Shown here in pieces: positions 7,795 to 13,994 of a stretch of 14,507 nt of DNA. Below the pieces are notes generated by a model. That model searched no databases. It had not been told where the DNA came from and saw only the letters and a program-made list of their open reading frames with translations. The stretch comes from Acidobacteriaceae bacterium. GTDB lineage: Bacteria > Acidobacteriota > Terriglobia > Terriglobales > Acidobacteriaceae. Positions within the stretch are counted from its first letter, which is position 1. Each line of letters starts with the position of its first letter. Position numbers and translations under genes: made by a program. The stretch lies in contig JASHUR010000283.1 of NCBI GenBank assembly GCA_030039895.1, forward strand, positions 1 through 14,507, in the 5' to 3' direction.

Positions 7795-8001
7795 AAGGTT
7801 CGTCGTGACCAGGGGCAGGCACGTTTGCCTTTCCGTTCCATTCTCCGTCCCAGCTCGGCCAGGAATCAGTCGTCTGCAACTCGCCGGCTGCGCCTCTCTG
7901 CTCACGGCTGCGGTCAAAAGGCTGCGCAGTTCGCTCGTCTGCCGGAACAGTCCTGCCATCATCTGACGACGCTGGTACGCAGAGGTCAATCGTTTCAAGT
8001 C

Positions 8002-8023
8002 AAAATGAACACATTGTCATCTG
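8002..8023. promoter_or_regulatory. CusR/CopR-like box
   Basis: The sequence AAAATGAACACATTGTCAT followed by CTG matches the E. coli CusR box (AAAATGACAA-NN-TTGTCATTTT, recalled) at about 16 of 20 defined positions, with a perfect TTGTCAT right half. A further TGTCAC follows at 8022-8027. Its place upstream of a CusR-like regulator fits autoregulation. The distance to the start codon is longer than usual, and no strong -10 element is seen next to it on the minus strand. Confidence 0.35.
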
Positions 8024-8130
8024 TCACATACCAGCGCCGAGTGACTCGCTTTCCTTTCGCAGTTCGGCACTGCGCTCACAGCGGCAGTTTGTTTCGTCAC
8101 CGCCGCCTCCGCGCCGCGCTATGTTCTTCT

Positions 8131-8139
8131 TGTTACAAT
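8131..8139 (+). promoter_or_regulatory. extended -10 promoter element
   Basis: TGTTACAAT is an extended -10 motif (TG-N-TACAAT, five of six matches to TATAAT). No good -35 lies 17 nt upstream. It sits 29 nt before the short ORF at 8168 and about 127 nt before the hydrolase start, so it could drive both. Confidence 0.35.
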
Positions 8140-8167
8140 CGTCAGTTCGGAATCCCTTGGTATTGAT

Positions 8168-8269
8168 ATGCCCGGGCAGAGATACCTACCTGACGCACAA
8201 ATCGTCGCACTTGCTGAGTGGGTCCAGGCCATGCGCCGCAATGTACCCTCTGCGGAGCATTCTCAATGA
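8168..8269 (+). CDS. short ORF (33 residues) coupled to the hydrolase, possibly a cytochrome c-domain remnant
   Basis: The ORF starts at ATG 8168 and reads MPGQRYLPDAQIVALAEWVQ, then AMRRNVPSAEHSQ. Its TGA (8267-8269) overlaps the hydrolase ATG (8266-8268) as ATGA, a classic translational-coupling arrangement. The middle resembles the C-terminal helix of small c-type cytochrome domains ('MPP...LSDAQIAALAEWV'), but no CxxCH haem motif lies upstream in frame. It may therefore be the tail of a lost gene rather than a functional peptide. No Shine-Dalgarno sequence precedes its ATG. Confidence 0.3.
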   Translation: MPGQRYLPDAQIVALAEWVQAMRRNVPSAEHSQ

Positions 8270-9291
8270 AGTCTGGTTCTGCACCGATTAATCCCTGGCG
8301 CGGCACGCACTATAAGCGTGGCCGCTTCTTCAATCCGCATACGCCGCCGCAGCGCTTCTCCGCGTTCGTCAAATGGGTCAGCACCCGCAAGCCCGGCCCG
8401 TGGCGCGACTTCATCCCCTCGACGCCAGGCACCAAACCGCCAGCGCGTGTGCATGCGGAAACCCTCCGCGTCACCTTCGTGAATCACGCCACATTTCTGC
8501 TTCAAACCCATGGTCTCAATCTGCTCACAGATCCTGTCTGGTCCGAGCGCGTCAGCCCCGTTTCCTTTGCCGGCCCCAAACGTCATCGCGCCCCCGGTAT
8601 TCGCTTCGAGGACCTGCCCGAGATCGACGGCGTTCTGCTCACGCACAATCATTACGACCATTGCGATGTCCCGACCCTCCGCGCTGTCGTCGAACGCGAC
8701 CAGCCCGCCATCTTCTGCCCGGTCGGCCTTGATTCCATGCTGCGCAACATCGGCTTCCGCGAAATCTATGAGCTTGACTGGTGGCAGTGTGTCCACTGGC
8801 GCGGCCTGCCTGTTCACAGTGTCCCTGCCCAGCACTTCTCAGCTCGCGGCCCCTTTGACCGCAACCAGACCCTCTGGTGCGGCTGGGCCGTCAACGCTCC
8901 CGAGGGTGCCATCTACTTCGCTGGAGACACCGGCTTCGGCTCGCTCTTTCAGGAGATTGCCCAAGAGTTCGATCACATTCGTCTCGCGCTGCTTCCCATT
9001 GGAGCCTACGAGCCAGAGTGGTTCATGGGCCCCATTCATATGACCCCCGAGCAGGCCGTCCAGGCGCACGATATTCTTCGTGCTTCCGTCAGCATCGCTG
9101 CCCATTACGGCACCTTTTCGCTCGCCGACGACGGCGAAACCGATCCGGTGGACCGCCTGCAAGCCGCGCTCGCCGTGCCCGACCCAGCGCGCTGCTTCTG
9201 GATCATCGACGAAGGCTGCGGCGTTGAAATTCCTGTCTTAACCCCAGCCTGCTCATCGGATTACCAGCCACAGCAACCGACGGCGGGTTGA
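8266..9291 (+). CDS. metallo-beta-lactamase-fold hydrolase, NAPE-PLD-like
   Basis: This 341-residue, probably cytoplasmic enzyme has no signal peptide. It carries all expected zinc ligands: H127-N-H129-Y-D131-H132 in THNHYDHCD, H190 (PAQHFSARG), D221 (YFAGDTGFG) and H280 (AAHYGTF). The segment FAGPKRHRAPGI (101-112) and the PIHMTPEQA motif with H258 are typical of the N-acylphosphatidylethanolamine phospholipase D-like branch, whose bacterial members are mostly uncharacterised hydrolases. A lipid phosphodiester substrate is possible but not shown. The ATG at 8266 is preferred to the GTG at 8218: CGGAG lies 8 nt upstream, and the family's N-terminal region (NPWRGTHYKRGRFFNP) begins shortly after. 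The preceding short ORF ends on this ATG. The sigma-factor gene follows 97 nt later with its own promoter-like element. Confidence 0.9.
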   Translation: MKSGSAPINPWRGTHYKRGRFFNPHTPPQRFSAFVKWVSTRKPGPWRDFIPSTPGTKPPARVHAETLRVTFVNHATFLLQTHGLNLLTDPVWSERVSPVSFAGPKRHRAPGIRFEDLPEIDGVLLTHNHYDHCDVPTLRAVVERDQPAIFCPVGLDSMLRNIGFREIYELDWWQCVHWRGLPVHSVPAQHFSARGPFDRNQTLWCGWAVNAPEGAIYFAGDTGFGSLFQEIAQEFDHIRLALLPIGAYEPEWFMGPIHMTPEQAVQAHDILRASVSIAAHYGTFSLADDGETDPVDRLQAALAVPDPARCFWIIDEGCGVEIPVLTPACSSDYQPQQPTAG

Positions 9292-9343
9292 GTGAAGCGA
9301 TCACCAGCCCAACATTCAGGCCCACTCCGGCACTGTTTTCAAG

Positions 9344-9352
9344 TGCTATACT
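9344..9352 (+). promoter_or_regulatory. extended -10 promoter for the sigma factor gene
   Basis: TGCTATACT is an extended -10 element (TG-N-TATACT) in the 97-nt gap between the hydrolase and the sigma factor. It predicts a transcript start near 9359, some 30 nt before the TTG start. No clear -35 is seen. It suggests the sigma operon has a housekeeping-type promoter of its own. Confidence 0.4.
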
Positions 9353-9388
9353 TCACTTCCATAATTTTCAGAGTTGCGGAGTTCTGTT

Positions 9389-9973
9389 TTGGAATTCCAT
9401 GCGTTCGATGCCGATTACATTCGGGCCCTGTGCGCTGGAGATGCCTGCGTAGAGAAGCATTTCGTCAGCTATTTCACCAGCCTGCTCAATCTCAAGTTGC
9501 GCGCGCGCTTGCAATCGCCTCAAGCCATTGAGGATGTACGTCAGGAAACCTTCACCCGCGTGCTCGCGGCCCTGCGCAGGGATGGAAACCTGCGCAGTCC
9601 TGATCGCCTCGGCGCCTTTGTAAGTACCGTCTGTAACAACGTCCTGCTTGAGCACTATCGGGCCGCTTCCCGGCACAGTATGCTCGATGAAACTCAGGCT
9701 GCCACTTTGGTTGCAGGTGGCCCCAGCGTCTTTGACGAGGTTTTGTCCGGCCAATTGAAAGCTGAGGTAGGTAAAATCCTCAAGCGCCTGTCGCCCCGCG
9801 ACCGGGACTTGATCAAAGCTGTTTTTCTGGACGAACGGGACCGCGAGGAGGTCTGCCGTGAATTCGCCGTGGACGCCGACTATCTGCGCGTGCTCCTCTT
9901 TCGCGCCAGGCAGAGCTTCAAAGAGGAGTTTTTAAAACAGGCACATAGCGCCCTCTCCTTTAAAACGGACTGA
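9389..9973 (+). CDS. ECF-type RNA polymerase sigma factor
   Basis: This is a 194-residue sigma-70 family factor with only regions 2 and 4. Region 2 spans about 13-85 and includes IEDVRQETFTRVL (47-59), a form of the conserved 'DA.D..Q..F' core-binding helix; LGAFVSTVCNNVLLEHYRA follows in the promoter-recognition part. Region 4 is at about 130-181 (LSPRDRDLIKAVFLDERDRE...FRARQSFKEEF), with a helix-turn-helix for the -35. The TTG at 9389 is favoured because GCGGAG (9376-9381) stands 7 nt before it. The TTG at 9374 has no such signal, and there is no upstream ATG. The anti-sigma gene follows after 57 nt, so the two form the usual regulator/antagonist pair. The signal and regulon are not evident from neighbours. 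Confidence 0.87.
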   Translation: MEFHAFDADYIRALCAGDACVEKHFVSYFTSLLNLKLRARLQSPQAIEDVRQETFTRVLAALRRDGNLRSPDRLGAFVSTVCNNVLLEHYRAASRHSMLDETQAATLVAGGPSVFDEVLSGQLKAEVGKILKRLSPRDRDLIKAVFLDERDREEVCREFAVDADYLRVLLFRARQSFKEEFLKQAHSALSFKTD

Positions 9974-10030
9974 AGCGTTTATGTGTTACTTATCACTATA
10001 TTTTTAAGAAGGAGGGATATCTCGCCCGCA

Positions 10031-10741
10031 ATGGACCATACCGATGCAATCCGGAGAATGTCCGCGGAGCGGTATCTGCTCAATGAGTTGACCCCTGAAG
10101 ATCGTGAGGCATTCGAGGCGCATTTCTTCACCTGCTTCGAGTGCGCCCAGGATCTCCGTGCCGCCGCCGCGTTCCTGCAGGAAGCAAAGGCGCAGCTACC
10201 CACGTTCACAACGCCATCCCCTGCGTACCCTCAACCCGTCATTCCCGTTGCCGTGCCTCGTTCGCGCACTCTCTGGTGGAGGCCGGCTTTCGTCATTCCG
10301 GCGTTTCTCGCGCTGCTGGCCATCGTCGCCTATCAAAGCCTGGTTAGCGTCAAGGCCATGCGCTCCGCGTCAAATCAGCCGCGTTTCCTGCCCCGCGTGA
10401 TCCTGCAACTTGGAGCCGTGTCTGATTCACAGGTCCCCGTCACTGCCATCCCGGGCCGTGGAGTCATACTGCTGATTAACCTGCCGCCGCCGTCGGCCGC
10501 CTATGCCTCTTACGCCGTCAACCTCCAATATCCTGAGGCCAGTCGGACCTGGTCTCAGACCATCAACTCCGCCGCTACCGGAAATCCGGACGGACCGCTT
10601 CCGCTCCTGATTCCCGCTGCCGGTCTGGAACAGGGGCCTTACCATCTGGCGGTCTACGGCATCACTCCGCATGGAATCCGCGCCCTGCTCGATCGGAGCA
10701 TTCTCGAAATTCAGTTCAAAGCGCCGCGGACCCATGGGTAA
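10031..10741 (+). CDS. anti-sigma factor, zinc-finger (zf-HC2/ZAS) single-pass membrane protein
   Basis: This 236-residue protein probably sequesters the sigma factor encoded just upstream. The N-terminal cytoplasmic domain carries the ZAS zinc motif H31-x3-C35-x2-C38 (AHFFTCFECAQDL), preceded by the 'AERYLLNELTPEDREAFEAH' helix typical of the family. A proline-rich stretch (57-76) leads to one membrane helix at about 86-106. The remaining 130 residues are extracytoplasmic, with no domain I recognise; they may sense the signal. The ATG at 10031 is used because the domain begins there. The nearest Shine-Dalgarno sequence, AAGGAGGG (10009-10016), is 14 nt away, an unusually long spacer. A GTG at 9983 is in frame but would place that sequence inside the gene. 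Transcription probably ends at the hairpin at 10791-10816. Confidence 0.85.
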   Translation: MDHTDAIRRMSAERYLLNELTPEDREAFEAHFFTCFECAQDLRAAAAFLQEAKAQLPTFTTPSPAYPQPVIPVAVPRSRTLWWRPAFVIPAFLALLAIVAYQSLVSVKAMRSASNQPRFLPRVILQLGAVSDSQVPVTAIPGRGVILLINLPPPSAAYASYAVNLQYPEASRTWSQTINSAATGNPDGPLPLLIPAAGLEQGPYHLAVYGITPHGIRALLDRSILEIQFKAPRTHG

Positions 10742-10790
10742 GTCACATCTCGCGTAGCGCGCAAGCACCCACCCGCGCAATGCATCTCTG

Positions 10791-10816
10791 CAAGGGCCGT
10801 CCCCGGACGGCCCTTG
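10791..10816 (+). terminator. strong GC-rich hairpin after the anti-sigma gene
   Basis: CAAGGGCCGTC pairs perfectly with GACGGCCCTTG around the tetraloop CCCG (11-bp stem). It lies 49 nt after the stop of the anti-sigma gene. It is followed by TAATATT rather than a T-run, so termination may be imperfect, but its position and strength fit the end of the sigma/anti-sigma operon. Confidence 0.65.
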
Positions 10817-11236
10817 TAATATTCACAATCCTCGATTGAAACGAATCCCCTCCCGCGGTCACTACCTTGCAAAGCAGACAAATTCGCGCTGGTTGCGATT
10901 CTCTGCAACGATCCGCATGGCGAGCGGATTTTGGTGTTTTGCAAGTTGGCTACGGCTGGCGACACCCACGCCTGGCCTTGAGGTCTTCCCGCATATGGTC
11001 GCGATTGGCCATACCCGCGCGGAAGCTTTCCTCGGCCCTTGCCGCTGTAGCCGATAGGGCCGTCCCACGCGGCCATGGGCGCTGCCGTTCTCGAGGCCTG
11101 CGAGAACGGCAGTGCCGAACTCACACAACATCTTGACGAGCATGGACTTCTGCCGCCACCCAAAAATAGGGTTCTGTGCGAAGATGGTTCCACTGTATGG
11201 AAAGAGGAAAAAACAAGATCAGGACGTTCCAGGTGA
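10817..11236. other. gene-poor, hairpin-rich region with decayed-looking reading frames
   Basis: No intact gene is recognised in about 420 nt. One plus frame reads LPCKADKFALVAILCNDPHG, continues ERILVFCKLATAGDTHAWP to a stop, then is broken by TGA and TAG. The same frame reopens as a 53-residue ORF (ATG 11075 to TGA 11236: MGAAVLEACENGSAELTQHL, then DEHGLLPPPKNRVLCEDG and a basic tail). These pieces look coding-like and might be one decayed gene, but I cannot name a family. Several inverted repeats lie here: 10911-10929 (ATCCGC/GCGGAT, followed by TTT), CGGCCCT/AGGGCCG at about 11033-11062, and the long hairpin at 11078-11116. A structured RNA is the alternative reading. Confidence 0.4.
11078..11116. 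repeat. long inverted repeat (16-bp stem, 7-nt loop)
   Basis: GGCGCTGCCGTTCTCG (11078-11093) pairs with CGAGAACGGCAGTGCC (11101-11116) around AGGCCTG. All 16 positions pair, with one G-U wobble in RNA. No T-run flanks it on either strand. It may be a terminator without a U-tract, a REP-like element, or part of a structured RNA. Confidence 0.7.
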
Positions 11237-11238
11237 CA

Positions 11239-11294
11239 TGGTTGATGCCGTGTGCCTTACACGCCCGTCCACCGGCCCCAACCCGGTCTCGGCT
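11239..11294 (+). pseudogene. degenerate tRNA-Val(TAC)-like sequence
   Basis: The sequence GTGCCTTACACGC contains the exact tRNA-Val anticodon loop CTTACAC (11256-11262, anticodon TAC). Its anticodon stem, TGTGC/GCCCG, has one mismatch. A perfect 5-bp T-stem follows (ACCGG 11271-11275, CCGGT 11283-11287) with a 7-nt loop, but the loop is CCCCAAC instead of TTCNANY. The variable loop has 3 nt instead of 5. The 3' acceptor side CTCGGCT has no matching 5' strand, and the D-arm (around GGTTGATGCC) is poor. It is best read as a decayed tRNA or tRNA-derived remnant, not a working tRNA. Chance similarity is possible. Confidence 0.35.
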
Positions 11295-11322
11295 TGACGC
11301 GGCGCGCTGATCTGCGTATAAA
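11294..11322 (+). promoter_or_regulatory. sigma70-type promoter for TPR gene and yvcK
   Basis: TTGACG (11294-11299) and TATAAA (11317-11322) are separated by exactly 17 nt, a near-consensus housekeeping promoter. Transcription would start near 11329, leaving a leader of about 35 nt before the ATG at 11363. Its -35 abuts the tRNA-like remnant. Confidence 0.75.
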
Positions 11323-11362
11323 TTCGACGTTAACCGCACTAATATTCAGGAACTCTCTCTGC

Positions 11363-11923
11363 ATGCCAGAAGCTCGACAGGAAAGCGCGAAAGGAAAATC
11401 TTTGCGCACTCTCTCCGGAAAAAAAGCGCCGTCCACGAAACCTGCTCCCCATCCTTCCCTGGCCCAGTATCAGACTGCCATGCAGCTCATGCAGGAAGGG
11501 AAGTACGAAAAGGCCCGTGCCGCCTTTGAAAAGCTCATCCAGAACGGCGCGCCCGAGATGCTCGAGCGCTGCCGCACCTATCTTGCCGTCTGCGAGCGCC
11601 ATTCCCAAAAGGTCACACTCGCGTTCAGCAGCCCCGAGGAGCAGTACGACTACGCCATCTCCCTGCTCAACACCGGCAATTACGAGGACGCCCGCGACCA
11701 GTTTGAGGACCTGCTCAAAAAGAACAACCTTGCCGGGTATGCGCACTACGGCCTTGCCGTCCTCAACAGCATCACCGGCCAGGCTGAGGAATGCCTTGTC
11801 CACCTGCACAAGGCCATCGAGTTGAACCCGCAGAATCGCATCCAGGCGCGCGGCGACGCCGACTTCGTTGACATGGCCGACGACCCTCGCTTCACTGAAC
11901 TGCTCTATCCGGAAGTGCTTTAG
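11363..11923 (+). CDS. TPR-repeat protein
   Basis: This 186-residue, probably cytoplasmic protein has a basic, low-complexity N-terminus (1-32) and no signal peptide. The rest is helical repeats: TPR-like units at about 34-67 (YQTAMQLMQEGKYEKARAAF), 92-125 (YDYAISLLNTGNYEDARDQF) and 126-158. The tail NRIQARGDADFVDMADDPRF is of a kind I associate with this family in Acidobacteria. TPRs are protein-binding scaffolds; the partner is unknown. The ATG at 11363 fits the promoter (11294-11322) and is preceded by CAGGA; the frame is open upstream, but that part overlaps the promoter. Its TAG shares one base with the GTG of yvcK, so the two are translationally coupled and probably functionally linked. 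Confidence 0.8.
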   Translation: MPEARQESAKGKSLRTLSGKKAPSTKPAPHPSLAQYQTAMQLMQEGKYEKARAAFEKLIQNGAPEMLERCRTYLAVCERHSQKVTLAFSSPEEQYDYAISLLNTGNYEDARDQFEDLLKKNNLAGYAHYGLAVLNSITGQAEECLVHLHKAIELNPQNRIQARGDADFVDMADDPRFTELLYPEVL

Positions 11924-13032
11924 TGTCCGGCGCAGGCGGGCGCACCACCCCGCCCGCGCATCCAACTCACTCGGAGATGCTCTTGTCCGCCACAGCCAAC
12001 GCTCCTCGCCCGGGTTCTTCCCGGCGCGCCGGTCTGCGCGTCGTCGCGATCGGCGGAGGCACCGGACTCTCCACACTCCTGCGCGGCCTCAAGCGCTACG
12101 CTCCCTCCGCCGCCGGAACAGCCGCCTCGGAAAACCCCCACCCGATCTCCGACCTCACCGCCGTTGTCACCGTCACCGATGACGGAGGCTCCAGCGGACG
12201 CCTCCGCAAGAATTTCAACATGCTCCCGCCCGGCGACCTGCGCAACTGCATGGTTGCGCTCTCTGAGGACGAAGGCCTCATGTCACAACTCTTCCGCCAC
12301 CGCTTCCAGTCCGGAGGCGAGCTCGAAGGCCACAACTTCGGCAACCTGTTCGTCGCCGCGCTTACTGAGATGACCGGTGACTTCGGCCACGCCATCCGCC
12401 TCGCAGGAGAAGTCCTCGCCATGCGCGGATTCATCTACCCTGCCACCTACACCAACGCCACACTCGTCGCCCGCATGGCCAGCGGGGCCGTCGTTCGCGG
12501 CGAAACCAACATCACCGCCAGCAAGGACCAGATCGTTGAGCTCTCCCTCGACCCTCCTGTCGTCGAGCCGCTGCCGGAAACCCTCGCCGCCATCGCCGAC
12601 GCCGACCTCATCACCCTCGGTCCCGGCTCGCTCTACACGAGCCTCATCACCAACCTGCTCGTCGAAGGAATCCCCGAGGCCCTCGCCGCCGCGCGTGGCA
12701 CCCGCGTCTACATCGCCAACCTTATGACGCAGGCCAACGAGAGCCTGCACCTCACCGCCTCGCAGCACATCGAGCGCATCTACAAGCACACAGGCCAGCC
12801 CGTCTTCGACTACGCGCTCCTCAACACCGCGCCCGTCCCGCAGTCCATCCGCGAGCGCTACGCCGCCGAAGGCGCAGAAGTCATCCGGCCGGACGCCGAC
12901 CGCATTGAGTCCATAGGCATCCGCTGCATCGCTGGAGACTTCGCTGCCGAGGGCGATGTCCTGCGCCACGACTCCGCCCGCGTCGCCCAGACCCTCCTCG
13001 AACTCGCCGGCGCCACTATCAGCGACGAATAA
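11923..13032 (+). CDS. yvcK: YvcK/CofD-like family protein (gluconeogenesis/cell-wall factor)
   Basis: This protein of up to 369 residues belongs to the YvcK/UPF0052 family of the CofD-like fold. B. subtilis and mycobacterial members bind UDP-sugars and are needed for growth on gluconeogenic carbon and for normal cell-wall synthesis. Visible signatures are GGGTG (44-48), TDDGGSSGRLR (85-95), PPGDLRNC (102-109), GHNFGNLF and LGPGSLYTS. The GTG at 11923 overlaps the TPR stop by one base and has GGAAG 7 nt upstream. The first 37 residues are low-complexity and lie outside the family core, so the ATG at 11977 (351 residues) is also possible. The rapZ and whiA neighbours found in Firmicutes and Actinobacteria are absent; a TPR gene precedes it instead. 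It is not a true CofD, as no F420 genes are nearby. Confidence 0.92.
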   Translation: MSGAGGRTTPPAHPTHSEMLLSATANAPRPGSSRRAGLRVVAIGGGTGLSTLLRGLKRYAPSAAGTAASENPHPISDLTAVVTVTDDGGSSGRLRKNFNMLPPGDLRNCMVALSEDEGLMSQLFRHRFQSGGELEGHNFGNLFVAALTEMTGDFGHAIRLAGEVLAMRGFIYPATYTNATLVARMASGAVVRGETNITASKDQIVELSLDPPVVEPLPETLAAIADADLITLGPGSLYTSLITNLLVEGIPEALAAARGTRVYIANLMTQANESLHLTASQHIERIYKHTGQPVFDYALLNTAPVPQSIRERYAAEGAEVIRPDADRIESIGIRCIAGDFAAEGDVLRHDSARVAQTLLELAGATISDE

Positions 13033-13085
13033 CCAAGTCTGATTTCACCGCTGGCAGCGCATAGCGAGCGTTAAAGGACGAGCTG

Positions 13086-13880
13086 TTATTGTTTCATCAT
13101 CACCCACGAATCAGTCTTGTTCGCCCGCGTATTCGTATAGCTGGCATGCGCAACCGAACCATCCTCGGAAACCGTCATTTTGAACACACCGATGACCTTC
13201 CCTTTGCGCAAATACGTCTCTTCAAGCGTATTCTTGCCGATCATCTTCACTCTCACGCTGGTTGCGCCCGGATCGCCTTTTACCGGCGCCTCAGGTCCAT
13301 TCAGCTTTGCCGTATAGCCCTGGCCCGTCGGACTGGTGTCCGTGATCGTGTCACCCTCCACCTTGTAGGTCGTGGTAGCGGCGTTGTTCGACACATTCTC
13401 GAGCTTGCTCATTCGCCACGAACCGGAGATCGCATGGGATCCGGCTGGACCCTTCGCCACGAGTATCTGTTCACCTTTGCCGGTAACAGGAGGCCCGCCA
13501 GTGGCATCGTTCCAATTGCTGAATTCGAAAGTCGCTGTTTTTCCGTCCGGGGAAATGTTAACCGTGGACTTCGAGACAACCTTGCCATTCTTCTTGTCCG
13601 TCTCCTTGACCTCGTGATCGTTTACTACCTCGATCGCGACGGAATCAATATAAGGATTCCCGGGGATTGGCTGATCGGTCCCGTCCGCTTTCACCGTGAA
13701 CGGGGGTACGCACGTCTTGCACGAATACATCCCGTCCTTCAGAACATATACATCTGGTTTCTTCGAAAAATTGACCTGGTTCAGATCGGTCTTCCAGGTG
13801 CCGTTAAAAGCGCTTTGCGCCGCGGCCACAACAGGCATCAACAGGGCCGCGATACTCGTTGCAAGCAACAACTTTCTCAT
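13086..13880 (-). CDS. secreted protein of two related beta-rich halves, function unknown
   Basis: This 264-residue protein has a clear signal peptide (MRKLLLATSIAALLMPVVAA, cut near AAAQ at 20-22), so it is periplasmic or secreted. The mature part seems to contain an internal duplication. Residues 25-122 start FNGTWKTDLN and hold GNPYIDSVAIEVV, GKVVSKSTVNIS and PDGKTATFEFSN. Residues 151-250 start ISGSWRMSKL and hold GDPGATSVRVKMI, GKVIGVFKMTVS and EDGSVAHASYTN in the same order. Each half is predicted beta-rich, with a lipocalin-like 'GxW' start. Only the first half has the C54-x2-C57 pair. I recall similar proteins in Acidobacteria but no function. GGAGG lies 6 nt before the ATG. It is convergent with yvcK and has its own promoter (13911-13928). 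Confidence 0.85.
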   Translation of the reverse strand: MRKLLLATSIAALLMPVVAAAQSAFNGTWKTDLNQVNFSKKPDVYVLKDGMYSCKTCVPPFTVKADGTDQPIPGNPYIDSVAIEVVNDHEVKETDKKNGKVVSKSTVNISPDGKTATFEFSNWNDATGGPPVTGKGEQILVAKGPAGSHAISGSWRMSKLENVSNNAATTTYKVEGDTITDTSPTGQGYTAKLNGPEAPVKGDPGATSVRVKMIGKNTLEETYLRKGKVIGVFKMTVSEDGSVAHASYTNTRANKTDSWVMMKQ

Positions 13881-13910
13881 CGCAAACCTCCATTGGTTTC
13901 CAGATATAGC

Positions 13911-13928
13911 CGCGGATTATAGTCCGCG
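13911..13928 (-). promoter_or_regulatory. promoter -10 box inside a palindrome, for the secreted protein
   Basis: On the minus strand a perfect TATAAT (plus coordinates 13916-13921) lies 35 nt upstream of the ATG at 13880. It is embedded in the inverted repeat CGCGGA-TTATAG-TCCGCG (plus-strand reading, 6-bp arms). A poor -35 (TTCGAC at 13941-13946, spacing 19) precedes it. A repressor bound to this palindrome would block the -10. Confidence 0.5.
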
Positions 13929-13994
13929 CACGCGCCGCCCGTCGAAGGGGCCAGGACCGCCGGGGCGATTCCTTTTACCAGCCGAAAAAGCCGA

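Larger units (their letters stand above)
7795..8167. other. intergenic region between divergent genes
   Basis: This is a 373-nt gap between the response regulator (minus) and the short ORF/hydrolase pair (plus). I see no convincing gene: the open frames on both strands match no family I know. It contains the CusR-box-like site (8002-8023) and an extended -10 element (8131-8139). If the regulator is transcribed from near 8000, its leader would be about 200 nt long. Confidence 0.6.

Noticed and set aside
7795..7998. 68-codon upstream extension of the response regulator
   Set aside because: The receiver domain starts exactly at MKLLVIEDD (7794), and the upstream sequence has no family similarity.
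10711..11193. Minus-strand ORF of 160 codons across the gene-poor region
   Set aside because: It runs through the strong hairpin at 10791-10816 and into the anti-sigma gene. Composition is not protein-like, although the segment could not be excluded outright.
13033..13085. Bidirectional terminator between yvcK and the convergent secreted-protein gene
   Set aside because: Only short, imperfect pairings (CGCT/AGCG) and no T-run on either side.
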